The notes beneath the pieces are model-generated. The model was not told the origin of the DNA and did not search any database. It saw only the letters and a program-made list of their open reading frames with translations. DNA of 64,000 bases from Hydrogenivirga caldilitoris. GTDB lineage: Bacteria; Aquificota; Aquificia; Aquificales; Aquificaceae. The position numbers and the translations under genes were made by a program. How positions within the stretch are numbered: position 1 is the stretch's first letter; each line of letters opens with the position of its first letter. Below, one piece after another: positions 18,573 to 27,809 of this stretch. The DNA lies in assembly GCF_003664005.1 (NCBI RefSeq), contig NZ_RCCJ01000001.1:1178001-1242000 (forward strand), written 5' to 3'.

Positions 18573-19218
18573 CCTGAACCAGCTTGTATCCTACACCTTT
18601 ATAGGTTTTTATATACTCAGGAGGAATCACTTTACGAAGCTCTTTTATGTATGCTCTGACTACATCCGTCCCCACGGGTTTGTCTTCCCATATGCAGTTC
18701 AGTATAGTTTGAGTGCTTACAACTCTTCCCCTATTCCTTATGAGTAGAGTTAGAAGTTCCCATGCTGTCTTGGAGATGTGGACTTCTTCACCTGACTTGC
18801 GAATTACCTTACCTCCCAAATCTATTTCAACATCTCCTATTGAAACCAAGTTATCCGTACCCCTTCTCCTGAGCAAAGCCCTGAGTCTGAGAATCAATTC
18901 CCTAGGTTCAAAGGGTTTGGTTATGTAATCATCGGCTCCAAGGTTAAAGCAAACCTCTTTATCCTGTAAGGTCCTCTTGGCAGTGAGGACAAGCACAGGA
19001 ATATCTATACCTCTTTCTCTTAAATTCTTTAGTATCTCCTCTCCGCTTCCGTATTTCAGTATCAGGTCCAAGACCAAAACGTCATAAGCTTCCGCAACGG
19101 TTGGGTCGTAAAATTCCCTGTCATCCTGTATCCACCTTACCTCGCACCCTTCTCCCTCCAGGTACTCCTTCAAACTCTCCCCAAGTATAGGGTCATCTTC
19201 TATCAACAGAACCCTCAT
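18562..19218 (-). CDS. OmpR-family response regulator
   Basis: A 218-residue DNA-binding regulator. The receiver domain (1-115) carries the acidic pocket (IEDD), phosphoacceptor Asp51 (LVLDLIL), Thr79 (LTAK) and Lys101 (ITKPF). A winged-helix output domain (about 123-218) ends TYKGVGYKL, typical of OmpR/PhoB. An open frame extends 68 codons further upstream, but the receiver starts exactly at MRVLLIEDD (ATG at 19218), preceded by GGGAG. It is followed by its kinase with an 11-bp overlap. Confidence 0.92.
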   Translation of the reverse strand: MRVLLIEDDPILGESLKEYLEGEGCEVRWIQDDREFYDPTVAEAYDVLVLDLILKYGSGEEILKNLRERGIDIPVLVLTAKRTLQDKEVCFNLGADDYITKPFEPRELILRLRALLRRRGTDNLVSIGDVEIDLGGKVIRKSGEEVHISKTAWELLTLLIRNRGRVVSTQTILNCIWEDKPVGTDVVRAYIKELRKVIPPEYIKTYKGVGYKLVQDEV

Positions 19219-19346
19219 CTCCCAAAATTCTAATATATTTGAGATACTTAAAATATAAACCCGTGACACTTGACATCTATCATAACTGGGTTGTGGCACA
19301 AACAGATATTTATACTTGTAGAATTTAAAAATTAGGAGGTGCTGAA

Positions 19347-19814
19347 ATGAGCTTTGAATACAATGAGAAGGTGCTTGACCACTTTTTAAACCCCAGGAAC
19401 GTGGGTGTTCTTGAGGATGCAAATGGTGTGGGACAGTGCGGTAACCCTGCCTGTGGAGACGCCATGCTCTTTACGATAAAGGTAAATCCCGAGAATGACA
19501 TAATAGAGGATGTCAGATTTAAGACCTTCGGATGCGGTTCCGCTATAGCGGTGAGTTCCCAGCTTACGGAGATGATAAAGGGCAAAGACATAAACTACGC
19601 CCTGAACCTGACTTACAAAGACATATTTGATGAGCTTGGAGGTCTGCCTCCCCAGAAGATACACTGCACAAACCTGGGTCTTGAAACCCTTCATGTGGCT
19701 ATAAAAGACTATCTCCTCAAGCAGGGCAGAGAAGAAGAAGCCGCTAAGATACCTGACTGCTATGAAGAGGAGGAAGAAGAAGAACAGGGCGAGTTTGAGT
19801 TTCTAAGCACGTAA
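19347..19814 (+). CDS. iscU: Iron-sulfur cluster scaffold IscU
   Basis: The 155-residue protein is an IscU-type scaffold on which 2Fe-2S clusters are built before transfer to apoproteins. Ligand positions are present: C36 (with Asp38 in ACGD), C63 (FGCGSAIA), H106 and C107 (KIHCTNLG), plus C31. The LPPQKIH stretch recognised by Hsc-type chaperones is present. The C-terminus is an unusual acidic tail (EEEEEEEQGEFEF). It strongly resembles Aquifex aeolicus IscU. AGGAGGT sits at good spacing before the ATG. It heads an operon with sulfur-transfer genes; no iscS is in the window. Confidence 0.95.
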   Translation: MSFEYNEKVLDHFLNPRNVGVLEDANGVGQCGNPACGDAMLFTIKVNPENDIIEDVRFKTFGCGSAIAVSSQLTEMIKGKDINYALNLTYKDIFDELGGLPPQKIHCTNLGLETLHVAIKDYLLKQGREEEAAKIPDCYEEEEEEEQGEFEFLST

Positions 19815-19815
19815 T

Positions 19816-20862
19816 ATGGAAAAGATAAGGGCTGTCGCTCTTCTTAGTGGAGGTTTGGATAGCAGCTTGGCTGTTCGTGTGATTCAGGAACAGGGTATTG
19901 ACGTAAAGGCGCTACACTTTTACACAGGCTTCTGTATAACGGAGCACAAGAGGCGCCTTGGTATAACTAAAGAGAACGGTCAGCACTATATGAACCCAGC
20001 ACTGAAGGCGGCAGCCCAGCTTGGAGTTCCCATTGAGATAATTGATATATCCCAAGAATACTACAACATAGTCTTAAACCCAAAATTTGGTTATGGAAGG
20101 AACGTAAATCCCTGTATAGACTGCAGGATATTTATGCTCAAAAAGGCAAAGGAGATAATGCAGAAAGAAGGTTATCACTTTGTAATTACGGGTGAAGTTC
20201 TATATCAGAGACCTATGAGCCAGACCCCAGACAGATTGAGGTTGATTGAGAAAGAGTCAGGGCTTGAGGGTTACATACTGAGACCGCTCTCAGCAAAGAG
20301 GCTATCCCCAACGATTCCAGAGATCAAAGGGTGGGTTGACAGGAGTAAACTATACGGGATAATGGGCAGAGGAAGAAAGAAACAAATGGAACTTGCCCAA
20401 AAGCTCGGTATAAAGGAGTATGAACAGCCCGCAGGTGGATGCTGTTATCTAACTGATGAAAACTACGCCTTCAGGTTCAAGGAGGCTTTCGCAAAGGAAA
20501 AGCAGATAACCAAAGATGACCTTGTTCTCTTCTCCGTGGGTCGCCACCTGAGACTCCCCTCTGGAGTGAAGCTGATAGTGGCAAGGAACGAAGGAGAGGT
20601 TAACTTCCTAAAGGGATTCAGAGGCAGATACAACTACGCTTACAGGAAGGACGGCAAGGGAACATTCGCCCTAATAAAGGGGGAACCCGAAGAAGGAGAG
20701 TTCCAAACTATAGCAAACATCATAGCAAGATACTCAAAAAGAGAAGAAAGTGATATAGAGATGAGGGTCGGAGATAAAACCCTTGTGCTTAGGGGCAAAC
20801 CCGTTGAAGACAGATTTATTGAGCAGTTTAAGATATATAACAGAGAAGGAGCGCTAAAATGA
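19816..20862 (+). CDS. PP-loop ATPase, probable Fe-S-dependent RNA thiolation enzyme
   Basis: A 348-residue adenylating enzyme. The PP-loop SGGLDSS (11-17) binds ATP, followed by C40, a CIDC pair (C100, C103) and GGCC (C209, C210). The three-cysteine-cluster plan resembles enzymes of the MnmA/ThiI/TtuA superfamily that activate a tRNA base and insert sulfur, some using a 4Fe-4S cluster. The C-terminal third (about 230-340) is an added alpha/beta domain of the kind often paired with this family. The target nucleotide is unknown. It lies between iscU and tusA genes, overlapping the latter by 4 bp, which fits a sulfur-insertion role. Confidence 0.8.
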   Translation: MEKIRAVALLSGGLDSSLAVRVIQEQGIDVKALHFYTGFCITEHKRRLGITKENGQHYMNPALKAAAQLGVPIEIIDISQEYYNIVLNPKFGYGRNVNPCIDCRIFMLKKAKEIMQKEGYHFVITGEVLYQRPMSQTPDRLRLIEKESGLEGYILRPLSAKRLSPTIPEIKGWVDRSKLYGIMGRGRKKQMELAQKLGIKEYEQPAGGCCYLTDENYAFRFKEAFAKEKQITKDDLVLFSVGRHLRLPSGVKLIVARNEGEVNFLKGFRGRYNYAYRKDGKGTFALIKGEPEEGEFQTIANIIARYSKREESDIEMRVGDKTLVLRGKPVEDRFIEQFKIYNREGALK

Positions 20863-21113
20863 AGTTGGACGATATAAAACCAGATATAGTTCATGATGTT
20901 ACCGGCACCTACTGTCCAGTTCCAATAGCTGAGACGGCAAAGCAAATTAAAGAGATGGAAATCGGGCAAATACTTGAGCTTATAGCAGATGACCCTGGGG
21001 TAGTTGAAGACATTCCCGCCTGGTGTTCTTCTACGGGGCAAGAGTTCCTCGGAATGTATGAGGAAGACGGTGAGTATCACCTCTTTGTAAAGAAGGTAAA
21101 GGAGCTAACATGA
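20859..21113 (+). CDS. TusA-family sulfur carrier
   Basis: This 84-residue protein has the TusA/SirA/YedF fold with the conserved CPVP motif (C19), the residue that carries persulfide sulfur in this family. A second cysteine (C56) lies in AWCSSTG, also common in the family. TusA proteins hand sulfur from a desulfurase or rhodanese to acceptors such as tRNA-thiolation enzymes or oxidative sulfur pathways. Its start overlaps the PP-loop gene and its stop overlaps the next gene, so it is tightly coupled to both. Confidence 0.9.
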   Translation: MKLDDIKPDIVHDVTGTYCPVPIAETAKQIKEMEIGQILELIADDPGVVEDIPAWCSSTGQEFLGMYEEDGEYHLFVKKVKELT

Positions 21114-21355
21114 CGACGGTAAAGATTACGGAGGATATACTCCTTAAGGAGCTCTTTGAACTATTCCCAGAGGCTAAGGAGCTTCTTAAGCCATACGGCT
21201 ACAGTAAGGTCGTTGACCTTGGGATTGAAGAGGTTGTGGTTGATAAGCTCTCACTTAAAGGACTTCTAAGGCTTGGAGAGGTAGAAGAGGAGAGGTTCGG
21301 TGAGGTTATAAGGGAAATCCAGTCCCTTTATAATAAAAAGCTGGAGGAGAAATGA
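21110..21355 (+). CDS. DUF1858-like small protein lacking cysteines
   Basis: An 81-residue protein whose first 55 residues (KITEDILLKELFELFPEAKELLKPYGYSKVVDLGIEEV) follow the DUF1858 pattern: a two-turn repeat on the theme of pathway level and age of the cell population, here recognised by 'I-T-x-D ... L ... P-E-A ... L ... Y-G'. Members often carry a Cys pair after the YG; here none is present. The C-terminus is helical and charged. It overlaps tusA and nfu by 4 bp each. The function is unknown; an adaptor role among sulfur proteins is inferred only from position. Confidence 0.6.
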   Translation: MTTVKITEDILLKELFELFPEAKELLKPYGYSKVVDLGIEEVVVDKLSLKGLLRLGEVEEERFGEVIREIQSLYNKKLEEK

Positions 21356-21606
21356 TGGTAGAGAAAGAGTTTGACGAGGTTGAGAAAATCCTTGAAAGGA
21401 TAAGGCCAGCTCTCAAGGATCACCAAGGGAGCTTAAAGATAGTCAATATTAAGGATGGCGTTGTGTACCTCCAGTTCGTGGGAGGTTGCTCGGACTGCCC
21501 AGTGGTTGATGTCTCTCTCAAGAACGTGGTTGACATAGCCCTTAAGGGAAACCTTAACTGGGTAAAGAAGGTTGAGATACTTCCGGCAAAGATAGAGCTT
21601 TCATGA
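21352..21606 (+). CDS. Nfu-type iron-sulfur cluster carrier (NifU C-terminal domain)
   Basis: An 84-residue Nfu domain with the CSDC motif (C46, C49) preceded by the typical VYLQFVGGCSDCP. Nfu dimers hold a 4Fe-4S cluster and pass it to target proteins. In an operon that starts with iscU, it would complete scaffold plus carrier. It may start at either of two adjacent ATGs (21352 or 21355). Its stop overlaps the aroE start by 4 bp. Confidence 0.92.
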   Translation: MMVEKEFDEVEKILERIRPALKDHQGSLKIVNIKDGVVYLQFVGGCSDCPVVDVSLKNVVDIALKGNLNWVKKVEILPAKIELS

Positions 21607-22448
21607 ACCTTAAGGGTTCATCTCAGATATACGGGGTCATAGGGTACCCTGTACACCACTCTCTATCCCCTGTGTTTCAGAATGCCGCCTTTGAATATCT
21701 GGGTCTTGATGCCGTTTACATACCTCTGGAGGTGCACCCCGATAACCTTGAAAGTTTCTTGAAGGGCTTAAAAGGTTTGGAAAATTTTGTAGGCTTGAAT
21801 GTTACAGTTCCTCACAAGGAGAAGGTTCTTAAGCTTGCAGATAGTCTCAGTGAAGAAGTTGAGAAGATAGGAGCTGCAAACACTTTGAAATTCAATAAGG
21901 GTAGGATAGAAGCCTACAACACAGACTGGCTCGGGTTCCTAAGAGCCGCTGAGCTTTTAAGTTCGTTAGAAGACAAGAGAGTCCTTGTCTTGGGGGCAGG
22001 GGGTGCTTCAAGGGCTATACTGTACGCCCTGAACAGGGTAGGCGCTCAGGTGTTCCTGTGGAACAGAAGTAAAGATAAAGCCGTCAAGCTATCTCGGGAG
22101 TTTGATGTCTCTGTAGTTGAAGACCTTGAAGAAACCCTTAGAGACAGCGACATCGTTGTAAACACAACCAGCGTGGGACTCAAGGAAGAGGATCCCCCCA
22201 TCTTTGATTACTCACTACTAAAGCCTGAACATATCGTAATAGACATAATCTACAGAGAAACACCCCTTATAAAGGCTGCCAAAGAGATAGGATGCCTATA
22301 TCAGACAGGATTTCCAATGTTGTTATACCAAGGGGCAGAGAGCTTCAAGATATGGACGGGATGCGAACCCCCACTGAAGGTTATGGAGCTTTCCTTAAAG
22401 GAGTATGGGTATCCTACAGAGAACTCCAGAACTCACCAGCAAACTTGA
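21603..22448 (+). CDS. aroE: Shikimate dehydrogenase
   Basis: The 281-residue enzyme reduces 3-dehydroshikimate with NADPH in aromatic amino acid synthesis. Visible family marks are YPVHHSLSP (substrate binding), catalytic Lys72 in NVTVPHKEK, Asp108 in NTDWLGF, the nucleotide-binding loop GAGGASRA and the NRSKDKA basic patch that favours NADP. It is the last gene of the sulfur operon, with which it shares no obvious function. Its 3' end overlaps the opposing lipoprotein gene by 35 bp. Confidence 0.95.
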   Translation: MNLKGSSQIYGVIGYPVHHSLSPVFQNAAFEYLGLDAVYIPLEVHPDNLESFLKGLKGLENFVGLNVTVPHKEKVLKLADSLSEEVEKIGAANTLKFNKGRIEAYNTDWLGFLRAAELLSSLEDKRVLVLGAGGASRAILYALNRVGAQVFLWNRSKDKAVKLSREFDVSVVEDLEETLRDSDIVVNTTSVGLKEEDPPIFDYSLLKPEHIVIDIIYRETPLIKAAKEIGCLYQTGFPMLLYQGAESFKIWTGCEPPLKVMELSLKEYGYPTENSRTHQQT

Positions 22449-23037
22449 TTCCAGCTCGCTTTATAGCTTTGAGAATGAGAGCGTCCTGAGAGGGAAGTTC
22501 ATCGGTTCTCCTTATGCCTTTGGAACATTGACGGGCTGTTGTCTCCCCATCGTAGACCCCGCCAAATATCTGACTTCCAGTCTTAGTTTCAAATACCTTT
22601 GCAGCTATGAGTACCTCAGCTCTCCGAGTTACACAGAACTCCTCACCTCTTTTAGAAGACCCTTCTGAAAAATCAACCTTCAAGGGTTCAAGAATTATAA
22701 GCGTGTTTATATCAGACTCCTCTGCGAGTTTTACCACTTCTTCAGGTGTGGAAGCGGGTATTTTCTGGACTTCTTTTCGGGTTATAAGCACGAAGTCTAT
22801 CTCTTTACCACTAAGAGTGCTCCTTATAGAGAATGTCACAGGCTTCTTCAATAGCTCGGTTTCAAATTCCCTGACGGTAGCTTTCTGGTAAGCGAAATCT
22901 ATTTTTGGGTTCTCAAGTAGAACGATTTTAGCCCTCACAACATCCGAGTTAACTATCTTGTGTATGGAGGTTCTTGTGGAAGATGCACAGCCTAATATTA
23001 ATCCGAATAACAGGAATAAATACAGAATTCTCCTCAT
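22414..23037 (-). CDS. Putative lipoprotein, function unknown
   Basis: The 207-residue protein starts MRRILYLFLLFGLILGCASS, a lipoprotein signal with lipobox LILGC, so the mature N-terminal Cys is at residue 17. The rest alternates beta strands and helices (VVRAKIVLLENPKIDFAY, DINTLIILEPLKVDF, AEVLIAAKVFETKTG), like small periplasmic proteins of the outer-membrane LptE/CsgG sort, but no family is certain. I chose the ATG at 23037 over an in-frame start 15 codons earlier because the signal peptide begins there. TAAAAT lies 10 nt before it. Confidence 0.72.
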   Translation of the reverse strand: MRRILYLFLLFGLILGCASSTRTSIHKIVNSDVVRAKIVLLENPKIDFAYQKATVREFETELLKKPVTFSIRSTLSGKEIDFVLITRKEVQKIPASTPEEVVKLAEESDINTLIILEPLKVDFSEGSSKRGEEFCVTRRAEVLIAAKVFETKTGSQIFGGVYDGETTARQCSKGIRRTDELPSQDALILKAIKRAGIKFAGEFWSSL

Positions 23038-23071
23038 CAGGATTAATATTTTAAACCTACAATGAGGAACG

Positions 23072-23101
23072 ATGACAAACAAATATCCCGAGGAATATAA
23101 T
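23072..23101 (+). promoter_or_regulatory. hemA promoter
   Basis: ATGACA (23072-23077) and a perfect TATAAT (23096-23101) are 18 bp apart. The start codon at 23112 is only 10 nt downstream of the -10 hexamer, so the transcript should begin within about 4 nt of the ATG. No Shine-Dalgarno sequence is present. Confidence 0.65.
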
Positions 23102-23111
23102 TTAAAGTGTA

Positions 23112-24335
23112 ATGGGAGACATATACGCCCTGGGGGTTAATTTTAAAACTGCCCCTGTTGAAGTGAGGGAGAGGTTAGCGTGCAATTTAGAAGAAACCAA
23201 GAAGCTCTTACCTATTTTAAAAACCGAATCTGGGGTGGAAGAGTTATGTATACTCTCAACCTGTAACAGGGTAGAGATTTACGCTTACTCCTCTCTGGAG
23301 AGCAATATTGAGCTGCTCTTAGCTCTCTTCCTGAAAGAAAAGGGTATTGAAGAGGATAGAAAGCACATCTTCTTGTACAAAGGTGAACAGGCTGTTTTCC
23401 ACGTGTTCAAGGTAGCCTCAAGCCTTGATTCAATGGTCGTAGGAGAACCACAGATAGTTGCCCAATTTAAAGAGTCTTTCGGAACAGCCCGCCAGCTTGG
23501 TGCTACAGGGAAGATACTAAACAGGCTTTTTGAGAAAGCCCTCAGAGCATCAAAGAGGGTTAGGCTTGAAACAGGCATAAGCAGAAATGCAGTTTCAGTG
23601 AGCTACGCAGCTGTTGAACTCGCGAAAAAGATATTCGGAGACCTAAAGAAGGCGAAGGTCTTGCTTGTCGGCGCAGGGGAGATGGGAGAGCTGGCTGCAA
23701 ATTATCTGAAGCGCCTTGGCTGCCAGGTCTTTATAACCAACAGGACCTATGAGAAAGCGTTGAAGTTATCTCAGGAGCTTGGCGGAAACGCCCTTCGTTT
23801 TGAGGAACTTGAAGATTACCTATCAAGCATGGATATAGTTATAGTTTCAACAGGCGCCAAAAATTACATACTTACGGAGAATATAGTCAAGAGGGCAATG
23901 AAGCAGAGAAACTACGAACCCATGTTTCTGATAGACATATCCGTCCCCAGGAACATTGAACCTTCGGTGGGTGATGTTGACGAAGTCTTTTTGTATGACA
24001 TAGATGACCTGAAAGAGGTTGTAGAGAGCAACCTCCAGGACAGGTTAAAGGAGGCAAAGAGAGGGGAAATCATCCTGTGGGATGAGGTAAAGAAGTTTAT
24101 GAACTGGCTTGAGAGCCTCAAGATAGAGCCGTTAATACTCAAGCTCAAGGAGAGGACGAGAGAAATGGAGAGGGAAAACCCCTACGTAAGAAGGCTTGTT
24201 TTCAGGGCGATAAGGGAAATGAAGAGAAACCCAGAGGCTGCGTCTATAATATTCAGAATATTCAATGAGGAGGTAAAAGATGTCAACAGAAGAGAAGGTT
24301 TATCCTATGTCTATAACAGAGCTGATGGAACTTGA
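23112..24335 (+). CDS. hemA: Glutamyl-tRNA reductase
   Basis: A 407-residue enzyme that reduces glutamyl-tRNA to glutamate-1-semialdehyde, the first committed step of heme synthesis in the C5 pathway. Catalytic Cys51 lies in LSTCNRVEIY. GEPQIVAQ, the NADPH loop GAGEMGEL (about 189-196) and the C-terminal dimerisation helices are present. hemL, the next enzyme of the pathway, begins at the right edge of the window and hemH is at 57851. The last 56 bp overlap the next gene in another frame. Confidence 0.95.
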   Translation: MGDIYALGVNFKTAPVEVRERLACNLEETKKLLPILKTESGVEELCILSTCNRVEIYAYSSLESNIELLLALFLKEKGIEEDRKHIFLYKGEQAVFHVFKVASSLDSMVVGEPQIVAQFKESFGTARQLGATGKILNRLFEKALRASKRVRLETGISRNAVSVSYAAVELAKKIFGDLKKAKVLLVGAGEMGELAANYLKRLGCQVFITNRTYEKALKLSQELGGNALRFEELEDYLSSMDIVIVSTGAKNYILTENIVKRAMKQRNYEPMFLIDISVPRNIEPSVGDVDEVFLYDIDDLKEVVESNLQDRLKEAKRGEIILWDEVKKFMNWLESLKIEPLILKLKERTREMERENPYVRRLVFRAIREMKRNPEAASIIFRIFNEEVKDVNRREGLSYVYNRADGT

Positions 24336-24575
24336 AGGAGAGAACGCCATAAGGGCTTATATACTTATAAAAGCAGATCCAAGGGAGATACCCTCCATAA
24401 TGCTCGCTTTATCCACCTTTGAAGGTGTAAGAACCGCAGACGTTGTTACAGGACCCTACGACACCATTGTATTCGTTGAAGTACCCAACCAGGATGAGCT
24501 TGGAAGGCTTGTAATAAACAAGATACACTCCCTTGAGGGGGTTAGGGAAGCTCTTACCTGTGTAGTGGTGAGGAT

Positions 24576-24579
<4 letters not shown>
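24280..24579 (+). CDS. Lrp/AsnC-type RAM-domain protein without DNA-binding domain
   Basis: The 99-residue protein consists of a lone ligand-binding RAM domain as in Lrp/AsnC regulators (AYILIKADPREIPSIMLALS, GVRTADVVTGPYDTIVFVEV, SLEGVREALTCVVV), without the helix-turn-helix. Stand-alone RAM proteins bind amino acids or modulate partner proteins. The start is fixed by a strong GAGGAGGT seven bases upstream, inside the hemA coding region, giving an unusually long 56-bp overlap. The 57-aa gene follows with a 4-bp overlap. Confidence 0.82.
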
Positions 24580-26434
<1,855 letters not shown>

Positions 26435-26542
26435 AGCTTCCACCTCCTTTACATTAGTTTTCTTATATAATTTTAGTCCATTATTATCAAATTGTCAAGA
26501 AGAAATCTCCCCTACTAAAAAGCAAGGAGTGGAAGGTTTAGA

Positions 26543-27127
26543 TCAGGTAAGTTCTTTTACTTCAACCCCTACAGCTCCCATATCAAGCATAAGCTGAATA
26601 GCTCTCTCACTGTCTCCAGGATTCACATCCACACCCTTTATACCGTCAAGCAGGAGAAAAGCCTCATAACCCAGATTTATAGCCCCCAGAACGGTGTTCT
26701 TCACGCAGTAGTCTGTCGCTACACCCCCTATGAAAACCCTTCTAATACCCCTTTCCCTGAGAAGACTATCCAGAGGGGTTCCCTGGAAACCCGAGTAAGC
26801 ATCAAAATCGGGCGATGTCCCTTTTGATATGATGAATTTGTTATCAAGGGGCATCTTGAGGTCTTTATGGAACATAGCCCCTTCTGTATTCTGAACGCAG
26901 TGAGGGGGCCACACACCACCGTGACCTTTGAAGGATATGTGGTTTTCGGGATGCCAGTCCCTTGTAAAGAATACCGGGAGACTCTTTCTCTCAAAAAGCT
27001 CTATGTACTCATTCAAACGGGGAACTATCCTATCACCCTCTGGAACAGGAAGGGCGCCCCAGGGCATAAAATCATTTTGCATGTCCACAACTATGAGAGC
27101 GTCCCTGTATCCTATCTTCACCTTCAT
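26543..27127 (-). CDS. pncA: Nicotinamidase
   Basis: The 194-residue cysteine hydrolase converts nicotinamide to nicotinate for NAD salvage. The catalytic triad is visible as Asp15 (VVDMQNDF), Lys102 (SKGTSPDFDAYSGF) and Cys141 (ATDYCVKNT); metal ligands Asp57, His59 and His63 lie in RDWHPENH. Length is normal. AGGAGGT precedes the ATG. It lies 19 bp downstream of sfsA and probably belongs to the same transcription unit. Confidence 0.93.
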   Translation of the reverse strand: MKVKIGYRDALIVVDMQNDFMPWGALPVPEGDRIVPRLNEYIELFERKSLPVFFTRDWHPENHISFKGHGGVWPPHCVQNTEGAMFHKDLKMPLDNKFIISKGTSPDFDAYSGFQGTPLDSLLRERGIRRVFIGGVATDYCVKNTVLGAINLGYEAFLLLDGIKGVDVNPGDSERAIQLMLDMGAVGVEVKELT

Positions 27128-27146
27128 AACCTACCTCCTACAGTCT

Positions 27147-27809
27147 TCAATATATAACAGGTATCTCCTCTTTTATGGTTATCTCTTCCAGATTGACCCT
27201 GCACACAAAGGCTCTGACAGTGAAACCCATACTGGAGAATCTTTTAAGGGCTTCTGAGAAAACCGGGTCCATGGTTTTGTTAGGTGTAAATCTCAGGGCG
27301 TCTTCTCTCTGGACTATAAATACAATTTCAGGTTTGTAAGTGTCAGCACTGCGTATAAGTTCCTCTACATGTTTACTACCTCTTGTAGTTGGTGCGTCCG
27401 GAAACATCGCCGTACCATCAATAACCAGGTTTACTGACTTGGTCTCCACCAAAATTCTTTTGTTTATGAGAAGGTCCAACCTTGAAGTCCCAACCCTGAA
27501 CTCGTACTTGTAGTCTAAGAGCTTCCATGGATAACCTGTTTTGAGGGCGTACTCAACTAGAAGTTTTGGCGGCAGGTGAGAGTCAACACATACAAGAGTT
27601 TTATCTAGTCTGACAAGAAGTAGCTCATATCTGTATTTGCCTCCCTCCTTATACCGCAGATATACCTCCCTGCCGGGAGTGAGTAACTCCTTCAATCTCC
27701 CTGTATTTCTTATAAGGACTTTCTCCAGTTTGTCATTCAGATTCACAAGACATACAAACCTGTTCAAACGTTCTACAAAGGTTGCAGGTGTCAGCTCTCC
27801 CAACTCCAT
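27147..27809 (-). CDS. sfsA: SfsA-family protein
   Basis: A 220-residue SfsA protein: an N-terminal OB-like part (about 12-80) followed by a PD-(D/E)XK nuclease-like domain with FRVGTSRLDLLI, ILVETKSVNLV and AMFPDAPTTRGSKHVEEL. The family was first described as a sugar fermentation stimulation protein and probably binds DNA; its role is still unclear. Its first base coincides with the last base of the upstream sigma-54 activator gene. Confidence 0.9.
   Translation of the reverse strand: MELGELTPATFVERLNRFVCLVNLNDKLEKVLIRNTGRLKELLTPGREVYLRYKEGGKYRYELLLVRLDKTLVCVDSHLPPKLLVEYALKTGYPWKLLDYKYEFRVGTSRLDLLINKRILVETKSVNLVIDGTAMFPDAPTTRGSKHVEELIRSADTYKPEIVFIVQREDALRFTPNKTMDPVFSEALKRFSSMGFTVRAFVCRVNLEEITIKEEIPVIY

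Noticed and set aside
19219-19422. 68-codon N-terminal extension of the response regulator
   Set aside because: The receiver domain starts exactly at MRVLLIEDD, with GGGAG in front; the extension overlaps the iscU promoter and coding region.
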